From NCBI GenBank assembly GCA_008694505.1, contig VZDJ01000047.1, positions 3,003,717 through 3,067,716 of the forward strand: a stretch of 64,000 nucleotides of DNA, read 5' to 3'. Under the pieces are notes generated by a model. That model did not search any database. It had not been told where the DNA came from and was given only the letters and a program-made list of their open reading frames with translations. Source of the stretch: Cyanoderma ruficeps (Eukaryota > Chordata > Aves > Passeriformes > Timaliidae). This document shows positions 26,066 to 38,579 of the stretch, piece by piece. The translations under genes and the position numbers were made by a program. Numbering within the stretch: position 1 is the first letter of the stretch; each line of letters begins with the position of its first letter.

Positions 26066-29000
26066 CCAAATTCATCTTGAGACCACCCTGCTCTTCCTTT
26101 ACCACAAAGCCTTTGAGGAGCATTAGGGTCGATTCTCTGAGAGGCAGGTTAATATTATTTTCATACCAAATTAGTTATGAGATGAAATCCATGTTACCAT
26201 TGAAAAAAACCCTCTAAATATGGCCCCCAATGCTAAAAACATTCTAAAAAAAGAAAATTCCAGACTACCTTTTTTTTTGCCTTTCTTTTTGACCATTTAT
26301 ATCATGTTTGGCACTTGGTTTTTCTTTCCATGACTAAAGTACCTCACCATTATTATCCAACAAATAAACAAGAAAATGAGTACATAAAATTGGTAAATGG
26401 ATACTCAGTGTTTTCTTCAAAGGGCAAAACTTAGGGATGATGCAGACTAAATTTAATTGATAAAGCCTAATGACATCATGACTTTCCACAGACAAATAAT
26501 AGAATTATAATATGCCAAAACTGTCAGACTGGATCAGGTCCATGGTACAACTATTTCTACATCTTGTCAGAGGAGGCTGTTCAATAGAACAATTTATTAG
26601 TACTGAACTATTCTTCCTAATGCAGCTGGAATGAAAAACTGGTTCATCATGCTCATGGAAGCACATATGTCTCCCCAAATTCTTCATTACAGTCTTTTTT
26701 TCAGAGTTTCTTTGAACTCTGGTTCCACCGTGGTCAGGAACCTGAGTGCTAACTGTGGGCTGTGTGAGAACCTATTTGTTTTTCCTGGCCTTTTTATCCT
26801 AACATTTAAATTGTGAGAAAATAAATGGGAATTTCACAGGTTCTAAGTGAGTCTAGGTGCTTGCCTCCCATCAAATTTCAAAAACTTGATTTTCTATCAG
26901 AATAGTCACAAGGACATAACACACAATTTTTCCCCTAAGACTGTTCTTTTGTACTTTCTCATCTTACTCTGCACAGCTGCCACGGCAAGTCTAAATCTTA
27001 GCGACAATTATCTTCTGAGGAACAAGCGCGTTACATCCACCTTATGCCAAACTTGCAAGCTGCAAAGCCCTCCCCACGTTTGCTGAGGTTTGATGTCACT
27101 TCAATTGAAAAAGGACGAGTCCCACGAAGAGGAAATTGCACAATACACCTTGCACTTGGTGCACGGGCCGCTAATCTACAGACTAATCCAGTTGATACAT
27201 ATGGTTAGGCGGTTGGGTAACCATCAGGGCACACCACCACCTTTCATCTCCTAAGGTAATGCAAAAGTTATATCTCAAATCCAATTTAAATTGGTGCTCC
27301 CTTGAGCGCAAAGATAATTTCTCTCTAATCCTCTCCTGGTTGTCTATAGGGTAACCTTCAAAATCTCGGAAATGACACTGTAAAAAAAAAATAAATGATC
27401 AAGTCATAATTTTTTAGCACAAAACCTAGCTATTTCTTTTCCTGGTGGCACTATGTTCCAGCTGTTATCAGATTCAAGAATTTTTAAACTGCCTTGAACT
27501 CTGCATTTATTTTACTTTTCCAGATTTTTTGCCAATGAAAATACCTCAGCGCTGCTTGAAGAGAAAATAATCTTGTCAGTTTTATTGTGCCATATCTGAG
27601 ATGATGAAGGTCATGCTAACTACAAGTCTGTTCCAATCGCTACGGGGTTGGGCGAGGTGGGCTTTTTATTTTATTTTTGGTTTTCCCCTAGCTCCTACCA
27701 CAAAGTAATAGGGATTTTCCCCTTTCATTCATCTTGCCTTTTGTTGTTTTTAATCGACCACCCATCAGTGCCGAATTGCCTTGTAACTGTCTGCTGAGCT
27801 TTCATTTGACAGAGATAGCTGCTATTGTTAGCAGGAGCCTTCACTTCAGCCCATTTAACTTTCCTCGGTTTGACAGCTTCACAATAGCCACCTTCCATCT
27901 AAAGAAAACTGTGATTTAGTAGAAAGGGAATGTGGGACAACAGCCTGATCTGTCACTCAGTCTCCAGCGAGTTCTCTTGGCATAAAGTTCCCCCACAAAG
28001 CTGGAGGATGAAATACTACATGAAAATGAGACGGTCATGAGACACGTTCAGTTATATATTCTGGCAAAATCTAAACAGCAATCACACTTAAAAATACAGC
28101 CCTTTCCTGTCAGTAATACCCCACGCTGGGCAGCAAAATAAATATTTTGACTAATTCTAAATTTCCATTTTTTTACTTACATTCCAGAGTACTACTTGAC
28201 GTTTTTTTCCTCCCCTCTTTTATTCACCTAGCAATTGTTCTCAGATTGATCTACAAGAGCTCCTAGTGGAAACAATATGCCACAAGTAAATTAAAGCTTT
28301 CATTGGACCACTCACTGGTCCTACTCCATGTAAGATTATATGAAAAGATGTTGATGAATTAAGAGCCTGGATGTCCTCCCTTACTGACGATTAAAAAAGT
28401 CAAATTACAGCTGCTTTAGCATAGCTTCTGAATGCTCCCCAGATCAGCTCCATGCTCAGTTTACCTTTCATATGTGCTGTAGAAGAACATTTTTACCTGA
28501 TTTTTAACTGTTGTGCATTTATGCCTAATGCCCTTTCGCATTTCAGCTAAAATCTGGTTTTATCATTTGGCATAAATGACAAGCTGTAGACATCCCACTA
28601 TTAGATTTCCAGGCAGCGTTCTTTTCTTTTTCCTAGCCAGTTAAGTAACATTATTTTCTTGCCCAAAATCTTCGTTCCCAGTTTGATGAATGCTCCCTTC
28701 CTAAAAAAATGTGTCTCTAAAATTGAATTTGATTACCATAAAAATTTGTTCCAGTCTATCTACATGCCTTTCTTTAACTCTCATTTAACTTCATCAGAAG
28801 AGGCAGGAGAAAACAGAGTTGGTGGAGCTGCATGCTGCAAAAGGAACCCCCTAAACTGACTTCTGCATTCACCTGAGCCTGAGAATCATTTCCTGGTGTT
28901 TAAAATCACTTTGGTAGTGGTGACTGACCATAGAGTAATACAGAAACTTTTATTTTGCAGCAGCCATTCAAAACTGCGTGAAGAAATTCCCACAATGACA

Positions 29001-31213
29001 CGGAAAGGTGTGTACAGAGATGGAGACATAAAATCAGATAACAGATAAACTCCAGTAAAGAGACAGATAATAGCTGCTAGAGAGGCAGCTATTGCCCAGA
29101 GTTCACTTGTGAGAGAGCACCCACGAGGCTGCAACTAGGAAGAACACCAGACTGCTCCACTGTTTCTAATTAGAGAGGACATCCTTCATTTTATAGCTCC
29201 TGTGGTCTAATTTGTAGAGAGCCATATCCCCTAAAGCTTTCTGTAAACCAAATTAAAACTCATTCCATCAAGCAGTTTTAGCAATATATGGTCTCTGATC
29301 ACAATACACACTCATGGTCATGGAGCTGCTGCAGGCAGTCAGCTGGGGGGTGCTGGCTTTTTTTTTTTATTTTTGTTTTTAATTTTATGTTGGTGTCGGT
29401 TTTTTGGGTTTTTTTTAAGGAAACAGCAGAATTCTTCTAGGAAAAAAAATTTTAAAGAGCAGAGAATCTGTTTCTGTTTAAACAGTCATTCATGAGAAGG
29501 AACAGTACAGTTTCTCTCTACTGATTTTCCTGGTATTCTCTGACTTTTAATTAAATAATTTTTCTCCCCCTTTTTTTTTCTTTTTTTTTTATTCAAGACA
29601 CCTCAAAGCTTCAGCTCAACCAACATTGCTAGCCATTTTTTTTTCTCTAAATTAAAAAAAAGTTAGCTTAGGGCTTTTTGGAAGCTTTAAGACTCCATGA
29701 ATGCTTTTGAAGTTTGTAGTCCCTTTTCAACCCAGAAAACATTCATATAATGTGCAGCAGTAACACAAACACCCTACTGGTCTTTAACCTCTGGACAAGG
29801 AGAGGAAATTCTGCCTTTATGCCCATTCAGCCCTTGAGCCTCTATGGCACCACTATCAAAGCAGCAATTAGCATTGCAGCTCCTGGATTTGGACTCCAAG
29901 GGTGAACTTCATTTCACACAGACATCGAATGAGAGTGTGAGATGATTTTTGTCCCCTGCAAATCTGCCTCGAATTTGAACTGGTAACCTGAAGGTGAAAA
30001 GATCCATCATCCCAATGTTAGGGCAGCCTGTGCCAGCCGGAATTTATGCCAAGAATTTGGTGTCACTGGGTGGTTGAACTCCTCACACCCCCCCAGATCC
30101 CTGCAAACACAGCCCTCTCCTGTTGCCTTGAATTTTCTGATTTCTGTATTTGTGCAGAAGTTTCTCACACAGCTTCATGTAAACAGTGTCTATTTTCAGA
30201 CTGTTTACATACTTCTCCTCCAAGAGAAAAGTTGATTGATGGTGATGTCCACCATCCACGTTGAGAGGTGGCAACCTGAAGTAGCCAATCTCTTGACCTC
30301 TGTAAATACGTATATAGATGGAGTCAGATTTTGAAATAAAGAGGTGTTCCCTTGATCTGCTGCTGTGTGAGCCTCATCTTTCTGTCCCTGAAGTGGAACA
30401 ATCTCAGCCTCAACGATCACACTCTTCCCATCCCTGTGGGATCTGATATGAACACACAGCTCTGTGTGTGTGTCTGGCAGAGCCGCTTGTATCAATCAAC
30501 ACCACAAACACCAAGTCGGATCCTTGTTTCCTCCCACATGCAAAGGGACTCAAGCTAAATTTCTTCAAGCGAGGTTTCAAGGAAGTATTTATCACAGCTG
30601 GTGTAATTACAGAATTACCTGTGAAAACCCACAAAGGCTGAGGGATCTAATGAATAAGTGGAAAACTACAGCATAATATCAAACAAAATGTCTACAGTCA
30701 AAATATTCAGCTCAGTAAAGGTCACACGCTCCCTGCCTGGAGGAACAGCAGAGCAGGCTTTGAATGCAGGCAGGTGAGAGCTTTGCCTACATTATGTGAG
30801 GAGATCATTTTGATAAACATTCCAACCTATTTTGACAACGGGTGGCCAATGTGGCAAAGTGGTTCACTGTGGTTCACAGCGGCAGCGTGACATTAAAAAC
30901 TGACCGGTAGGAAATTCGATAGGCTGGCCCAAAATGCCGAGTTATTGACCTTGAGTAGCTTCTGGAAATGGGGTGCCCTGGGCTGGCACCACTGCCAGGG
31001 AGAGTCCCCAAATCCCCAGGAGGTGGCTGCAGACCACTCCACTCTGCCTGCTCCTTTCTCCCCGCTCTCTGTACTTTCCTCTTCCATTAAGCCTTTACCC
31101 ACTCATTTCAAACAAAACAAATATATTCACTGTTGTGTAAAGGCTCATCTACATTTCCTGTGAGCTATTTTCATCAGCAGTACTCTATTAAAGTTATTTC
31201 AAAGTAAACTAGG

Positions 31214-31228
31214 GAGAGAGAGAGAGAG
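31214..31228. repeat. GA dinucleotide repeat
   Basis: About seven GA units without interruption. Confidence 0.9.
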
Positions 31229-32607
31229 CAGAGACTGTGTAGCACTATATCATGTGTCTTCTGAAACCAGTTAAATCTCAGCAAGGAGTAAAAAAAAAAA
31301 AGAAGAGATCTATTTAAAACTAGATTAAGCTCAAGCTGCTAAAGCATAATAAATTGCTCTATTTTAACTGACTGAACTGTGCACACTTAGAATACAAGGG
31401 CATATTTCATTTGGGTTTATGCAATTGTTCAGTCTACTTTTCTACCATTTCACCCATCACCAGATGAGAGAACTTGTCAGGCAAAATTGTAGTTAATGAT
31501 GTTTAATGGTGGCTAAGCCCGATAGACTTGTTTATTTCTTTTCTTCTTTTTTGTTGCTTTACTCTCGCTGAAATAATGAAAATATTACATGAAAAACTTC
31601 TATATTATTTGCAGGAAAAGCTTCCATTACCAATGCCAGGTAACATAAAGCTTTATCTGATTTATACAGCAAGCTATATAAATCTACTTTTATGTTTTAT
31701 TTGATTCCAGCCATTAGGCTGTGCTAGGAAGTAATTCTAAAATATATATCATAGTGGCAATTCACTGTACTATACCAAATTAATCTACATAAATCTATAC
31801 CTGTGTGCAGGGAACCAGCATGGTAACATCACCAGGATGGAGGAGGAATGGATGCCAGTAATTCTACTTGTGGACTTTCTAGGAAGTTCAAGCTTTCTCT
31901 AACTACTGGGCAGAATAGAAATGTCCCCCACTGACCAAATTCCTCCATCTAAATTAATTGTTCCGTCATTAGCATAGCTCTTACATTCTAAATTTCAGAA
32001 TACGGAGCAGCATATTAGGAGATGTATTTCCTCTTTATGAGTGATCTAAAGTCAGAGAGCTGGAGAACGAACGGGCTGTTTGGAACAGCATATCCTTTTA
32101 AAAACCTGTACTCCTCAGAGATTTGAGTTCCTTACATAGCTGAAGCCAGTGTGCTCTGCACAGCTGAATGGGGCCAGCTGGCAGAGCAGGAGCGTATCAG
32201 CATTCTGACTGCTTTTCTTTTGTTTGAATATTACCTCAGTGGCCGCACTCTAAACGATGTGAACTTCATGGGCTTGACTATGACCTCAGCTAAACTGAAC
32301 AATATGAAGCTGGCACATCTGTAATCTCAGGCTCGCCATTTTTCAATTTCTTTTTCACCTGATTTGTATTAAGATGTGGTTCAAATTTTAAAATAAAAAA
32401 GAATAAAAAAAGAGGGTCCTTTCTGCATTCCAAATCAATCAGCAAACGCTGCCATGGCAGAAGGCAGGCTTCATCTGCCTCTTCACACCACATTTGGTGG
32501 ATCCCTGACTTATGAGAGCTTGATTTCTAAATGTTTATGCAGAAAGAAATGCTTTACACATCCGCTCCTTCTCAGATAGCCTACGGGGATTTCTGGCAAT
32601 ACTTTTT

Positions 32608-32647
32608 CCTTTTTTTTTTTTTTTTTNNNTTTTTTTTTTTTTTTTTT
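32608..32647. repeat. Poly-T tract with three N bases
   Basis: About 40 bases of T interrupted by NNN at 32627-32629; true length unknown. Confidence 0.95.
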
Positions 32648-34180
32648 GCCTGCCTTCCAGTTTTTCTCCCTGTGGATACATAAAGTCAGAGTGACAGCAG
32701 GAGTAGGCTCGACTCGCAGCGAGCAGCATCCGTGCTTATTATTGATATTGACTACATGAGATAAGCCGGACATCTGTCTTTACTTTTAGCAAGTCCTACA
32801 AGGATAAACATGAACATGAATGTGGGCTGCCCCATGGACAGTGTACTGGAGCTCTTTTGTACTCCCAACCCATCGCTGGGCTTCTGTCACTTTTGTCTGA
32901 GCTGCGTTTCAGCCTGGGGTTGCAAGAGTTCAGAACACAGTCAATTAATCAAATGGCTTCTATGAACACAACGCTGCAGCTCAATAAGGGCTTCCTATTC
33001 AACATAAGCAAGGGAATGAAAGCAGGAGGTTAATGTGAAGATAGCCAGGTTACACGTGGAGCTTTGAGCAGCAATCCCTGATCAGCCAGCATCAGACAGT
33101 GCATTTTGTCGGAGCAGTTGTTTTATGTGAGACAAAAGAACGAACCCAGGATGTTTATGGCCTGATCCTGCTCTCAATAAAGTCAAGTCAAGCTCTTCTG
33201 TTGACTTATGCCTACCAGTTCAGGATCTTTGATCTTGGCAATAAAATTAACACAGCAACAGGAAACAACAGAGAGTCAGAAAAACTCCCTGTTAGAATGC
33301 TCTGTGTTTACACTAAGGAAGAGAGAGGATTCGAGTCTGAGGTGAAACAACTACTCCCAAGAGGAGGGGAACTGGATATGGGAAATGGTACCCAGTACCC
33401 TGAAGTGATGGGGACAGGGCTCTTACATCAGTGCAACAGGTTTACCTGTGTTGCATCAGTTGTATGAGGTGGTGTTTGCAGAGCTGCTGATCCCAGCAGG
33501 TGGGGGTGGAAGGCCCAAATTTCTCAGTTTTGCTGCCCAAACTTGACCTGTGAAATGGGGTGAGAAGCAGCGTGCTTAGCCTGCCAGCCATCCCTTCAGG
33601 AGGGCTTTTCTGTCTCAGCTTTAGGAAAGTGCTGGGATTCTGCTTCCTATCGTCCAACTCTCCAAAAAAAGGGGCTGAAAAAACCCTTCTAAGCAGTGTG
33701 AGAATTCTTTTTGATGCGATAAAAAAACGTAAATATATGTTTCTAACCGCCGAAGACAGCGAGCTTTGGAGGGCTTAAATGGAAAAAGCTAGTTTAGATT
33801 GAGCCAATTCTGGGTATTGCCACACATGTCAAATAGCACTTCACTTGACAAATGGTCCCAAAGAAATCTATGGAGCTATTCAGGGGGTAACGGTGATGTT
33901 TGGTATGAGTAAGGAGATTAGAATCTGGCTCTTGCTTTATTTTCAGAGAGATTTCAAACATGTGTTTGTTCTAATTTTCCCTTCCTTCTAGGACTGCTGG
34001 TATTCACTTGGCTCGCCTTTAGAGGCAGAGGGATGTGAAAAACAGCACCAGTAAAAAAAAAAAAAAAATAAATATATAAACTCTCTAATATATGACCAAA
34101 ATAGCTTTTCCCCCTGTAAAATATGTGGCATAAACGAATTCCATAATGATGCTATGTGTTATAAAAGTTTTATTGGCACT

Positions 34181-34248
34181 CATTCGGGATTACCCGCATA
34201 ACTCACTTGTGAGTTCAGGACTCGTGGGTAATGCACTCATCCCAAATG
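34181..34248. other. Nested inverted repeat / hairpin
   Basis: The centre is AACTCAC-TT-GTGAGTT (34200-34215). Outside it ATTACCC (34189-34195) faces GGGTAAT (34226-34232). Still further out GGGAT (34186-34190) faces ATCCC (34239-34243) and CATT (34181-34184) faces AATG (34245-34248), with bulges. The whole could fold as a branched or bulged hairpin in DNA or RNA. Confidence 0.6.
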
Positions 34249-35546
34249 CATGCTAAACACCAGCTTATGTAAAAAGCCCTATTAGAGTTTAACAGAGATT
34301 AAACTAACAGATTTTTTTTTTTTTTACAGAAGCCTCTTATAGTCAGAGGTCCACAGAAATTACAAAAACTTTAGTCTATAACAGGCAATGTTTTCATTAG
34401 GTTTATTCTAATCATCCCGTATTAAATTCTGGAAATTCTTAACCAGTGACATGCACATCCTCTCCACAATTCTACATTTTTCCTCTCCCTAAGCACAACT
34501 TTGTGTAGGATCACAGACATGAGGCTGCGTGGAGAGAGAACACAGGCCCTGGTGTGAGGTCAACACAAACACAGAATGCAGGAGTCCTTGCTTTAGCAAC
34601 TCTACTCCCTAAACTGAAAATGCAGGGAATGAATGGAAAAAAAAAACCAACATTTTTTGTGTTTACAGACTGAGAACTGAGCCATAATTTCCTAAAGGTC
34701 ACACAGGAAGTCCCCATTAATGAAAATTAAATTCTCTTAAGCACCAACTTAATGCCTTAACATCAAATCCATCTTCCCCCAACATCTGCGTTCCCCTCCT
34801 GCAGTCCATGCTCGTTCCTGTCCCATTTGCACATCTCTCTCCAGCACTGTGACATCATCAGTATCTGCTTTGACTTAAAGCATCACACGTCCCCCCTGCA
34901 CACCTGGACAAGGCAGCCCACGAGGAGCAGGGTAAGGCTGCCAGGCAGTCTGTGCACCAGGAAACAGCAGCTCAGTTCTGCACAATAACCATCACCAGGC
35001 ACCCAAACTTGGTAACCTTAGCCTGGGGCAGTCTCACAAAGAAATCTGCCACAGAAACAGGAACACAGCTGATGCTGGCTGGGCACAGTTAAGCTGATTT
35101 TCCTGTTTTCTTTCCTGCTCTGCCCTGTTTTCTTCTTTGAACATCTTCTGACTCATGAGGACGCTTGTGAGGACTACGCAGGCAACATTCAAAGCTCCTG
35201 TGCTGCCAAGTTCAACCTGAAATACCACCACCAGCCAGAAGAGCTCCTCTGCACACTTCAGTGCCTTCAATCACACACCCTTCTTGCAAAAAATTAGGGA
35301 GAATTTCTGTAATTAATCTAAGATTTCTTTTTTTCTTTTTCCCCCTGAAACAAATGGAAAAGGGAGCAGGAAGACACCCAAAGCACCTCATTGTTTTCTC
35401 CAAGTAAATATTTCCTCTCAATATTCAGATGAATGTTCTGTGACCAAATTTATGACCAAAAATAAAACATAAGGCAATGTTTTATGGACAATATTTTTCT
35501 ATCAACTCACATATGAGAGAACTCTAAAACTTGGTATGAATTAAGG

Positions 35547-35569
35547 TTAACCCTTAAAAGAAGGGTTAA
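35547..35569. other. Perfect 9-bp hairpin, 5-nt loop
   Basis: TTAACCCTT, loop AAAAG, then AAGGGTTAA. No gene ends nearby, so a terminator reading has no support. Confidence 0.8.
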
Positions 35570-37311
35570 TATGCCATTATAGCAAAAGATTGACATTAAA
35601 GAAAATGCCTTGGTAATTTGCTAGGCATATTCAGTATTAATGTGATATAGTTATTTCCAAGGAAGGTGGAAACAGTAAATAGGGAAAAAAACCCTCCTTC
35701 TAATTTTACAGTGATTTCCTACCTAAATCCTACATATTTTCTTACACATATCAGTTGGTTTTCAATCACTTCAGAGCAAGTAACTTTCTCTAAACCCTAA
35801 AGAACCTACCTGCTATTAACAATCCCAGCAATGCCTAATAAAAAACCACTTAAGCACAAACCGTACTTAATTTATATGTTGAGTAGCTGTAAGTTATCAA
35901 CCCCAGAATCCTGTGCAGGAATTAAGTATTCAGTTCTCCTTTCCTACTTCAAGCAGGATTTTTATCCCTCAATTGTGCAAGCTTGACAGTGGGGGGAAAA
36001 AATGAGTCAAGTCAATCTTCCAGCAAGAAATTTTATCATGGAGGGTGTCGGGAGGGGGAGAGACACAGAGAAGCCAGAGAGGTAGAAAGTTTACATAGTT
36101 TTAGAACATTCTCAGTTGTCAATACAAGAATAAACATGTCATCTGTTTTCACTGAACCCATTGGCAAAGCTATCAAATTGCTGAAAAAAAAAAATTATTT
36201 TACTGTTTTTAGCCTAGGCAAGCCCGTGGCTGAAATGGACTAGAGCAGGAGTGGAAAATGCCTAAATCAACAGAAGAGATCTGATGTGCTGGATCAACAC
36301 TAAGGGAAAGCTGTAGGAAGGACAAACACACAAATTCTGCTTAGAATATATTGGAAAAGAAATGTCAGAGGACTGGTCAGCCCAGGAAAGAAAGAAAGAA
36401 GGTAATACAGCAATAATCTCAGGTCCTGCTCTGGAATTATCCAAAATCTGCAGTGTTTTGTAGGGATTTTAAGGAGCATATTTAGAAAATTTCTTAGGAA
36501 TTAGGAGAGCAGGGTCAATACAGTTAAACTCTGTCAATAATCACTCTGTAATACATACAAGGATCTTCCACCCTAGTGGCCAAGGGCTACCCCTGAACTT
36601 AGGACTGAACTTTTCAAATTTAAAAAGCAGGCAGTCACTTGAGAAAATCTTCTGATGGGAGCAGGCCTAAAAATAAAGCTGCTTTTTTAACACTGGGGAC
36701 AGAAGCCCCCCCTCTTTCCTCCCTGAGACCCTCTGTGAGCCAAACTTTGCCAAGAGGAGTATTTAATGAGAAGTTTTAAAGTCATTAGCCCGGCCATAAC
36801 AGGGCCTGGCTGGGCTGCAGGGATGGGAAGGCTGGAGCTGGCCACACACAGAGTGACCAGGTCATGCAAGCAGCAAAAAACCATCCAAAAAAGTAACCCA
36901 AAACAGCAGGGAGCAGCACCCATGGGTGGCCAGGGAAGGAGCAGGAATTCCCTGCACACCTCTGAGGCTGTAAGGACGTGTCCCCAGCACGTCCTGGTGT
37001 CCCAAAAGAGTGTTTTTACCTGGAGCACATGGTGCTGGAGCATGGGCACCCCAGTGAGGCCTGAAGTTTGAGCTTTCATGTATTTCAGGTTCTGTGCTGC
37101 CCAGGGGGGCAGTTCTGCTCAGAAACTTTGTGGGACTTGGAGCATTGAATAATCTGCAGTTGAAAACCTTGAATGCTTAATTCTGCACCCCTGCTTCATT
37201 CTGCTGACTTACGCTGTTCAAAACCCAGTGAAATTAACTGCAGTTTGAGTATCTGGATACTATGTCTAAACATGGGGTTTTTTCCCCCGAGTACAAGCTC
37301 TGAAACTGTAA

Positions 37312-37329
37312 ATTATTAATATTAATAAT
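37312..37329. other. Perfect 18-bp AT palindrome
   Basis: ATTATTAATATTAATAAT is fully self-complementary and begins an AT-rich stretch with many TAAT cores. Confidence 0.8.
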
Positions 37330-38553
37330 GGGAAAAATCTGTTATGTATAAACAATATAAGCAAACAGTAACAACCATTTAAATTTGTTCATCTGAGATT
37401 TTTTTTTTATGATTCTCTTTCATAAACAAAATATTTTTTTCATCAGGCAGTATTCATTATATTCATCCTTGGTGTAGTTACAAGGCAAAAAATGTGGATT
37501 ATTGATGAAATAGATCATAATGACTCTTTCCAAGCCATTATCATTTATCATTTAAATGTGTATTCAATGAGCTTTAATCTGCAAATTTTTCACGTTTGGG
37601 AGGAATTATGATTTAACAGATTCATTGTGTTTTCTTTATTCTTTTTTTAACACAATGCATGGCACATGTTCTGCAGGCTATACATAAAGTAATTTTACCT
37701 ATCAGAATGGACTTTTAAAAAACTTACTAGAGAGCAGCAGCTGAATTTTAAGGCCTCCAGTCTCCAGTAACGCAACAGCGCTGGAATACAGTTTCATTTT
37801 ACTAATAAATGAGTCTTGCAAAATCCTCACAACCTGGTATATTGGTTTTGCTTCTGAAAAGTCTCAGTCTCCCATTACTTCTAAGGACAGCACCTCAACC
37901 AATCCCACCTGAGATTTCAACTATATAAATTTTCTCCTATCTCCTAAACAGGTACTATTTCTAGTGCCTTCTATTAGGCAAACAAAATCAATGAATATTC
38001 TCCTGTTGGTATTAATCAGTCTGAGTTGTGTACCATATATTACCAGGGACCCAAGCAACATCAGTCCTGGTGTGGGTTTTTTAGACTCACAAGAGTCAAT
38101 TAATAATAATAAGAATAGTGGGTAACACTTTGGCTAAAGCAAAAGAGCACGGAAAGTTCCGTCCTTAGGAGAAGAAAGGCGATACTGGATTTTTAGGAAA
38201 GGAATTTCAGCAACTGCCAATACATGTGCTTGAGTTTTGGCTACAGCAGATTAAATCCATATCCAGATTGTATGTAACTCACTTAACACCCTTTCTGACT
38301 CAAGTTTTGAAATTTCCTGAACAAAATCCCTCTGAACAGGACCTGCTCTCTCTCTGAGCACACTCCCCTTGTCACCAGGAGCTCTGCTATCTGTTTGAAA
38401 GACACAATGGATAAATGCAGACAAGCTCACCAACCCACAGCTCAGACCATCTCCTGCTCCTTCTTGACACCATCCCTGCCTGCTGGATGGTGGGAAGGCT
38501 CCCCAGCCAGGCAGGCATGAGGCAGGATGCCAACAAGGGCTCTGAACCACTCN

Positions 38554-38579
38554 CTATTATCCCTATCCCTATCCCTATT
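38554..38579. repeat. CCCTAT short repeat beside an N
   Basis: Three CCCTAT units follow an unresolved base at 38553. The unit differs from the vertebrate telomere hexamer CCCTAA by one base. Confidence 0.8.

Noticed and set aside
36700..37080. GC-rich patch with 130- and 101-codon ORFs on opposite strands
   Set aside because: The two ORFs mirror one another and neither has a recognisable domain; likely a compositional effect.
38554..38579. Interstitial telomere repeat
   Set aside because: The unit is CCCTAT, not CCCTAA, and only about three units are present.
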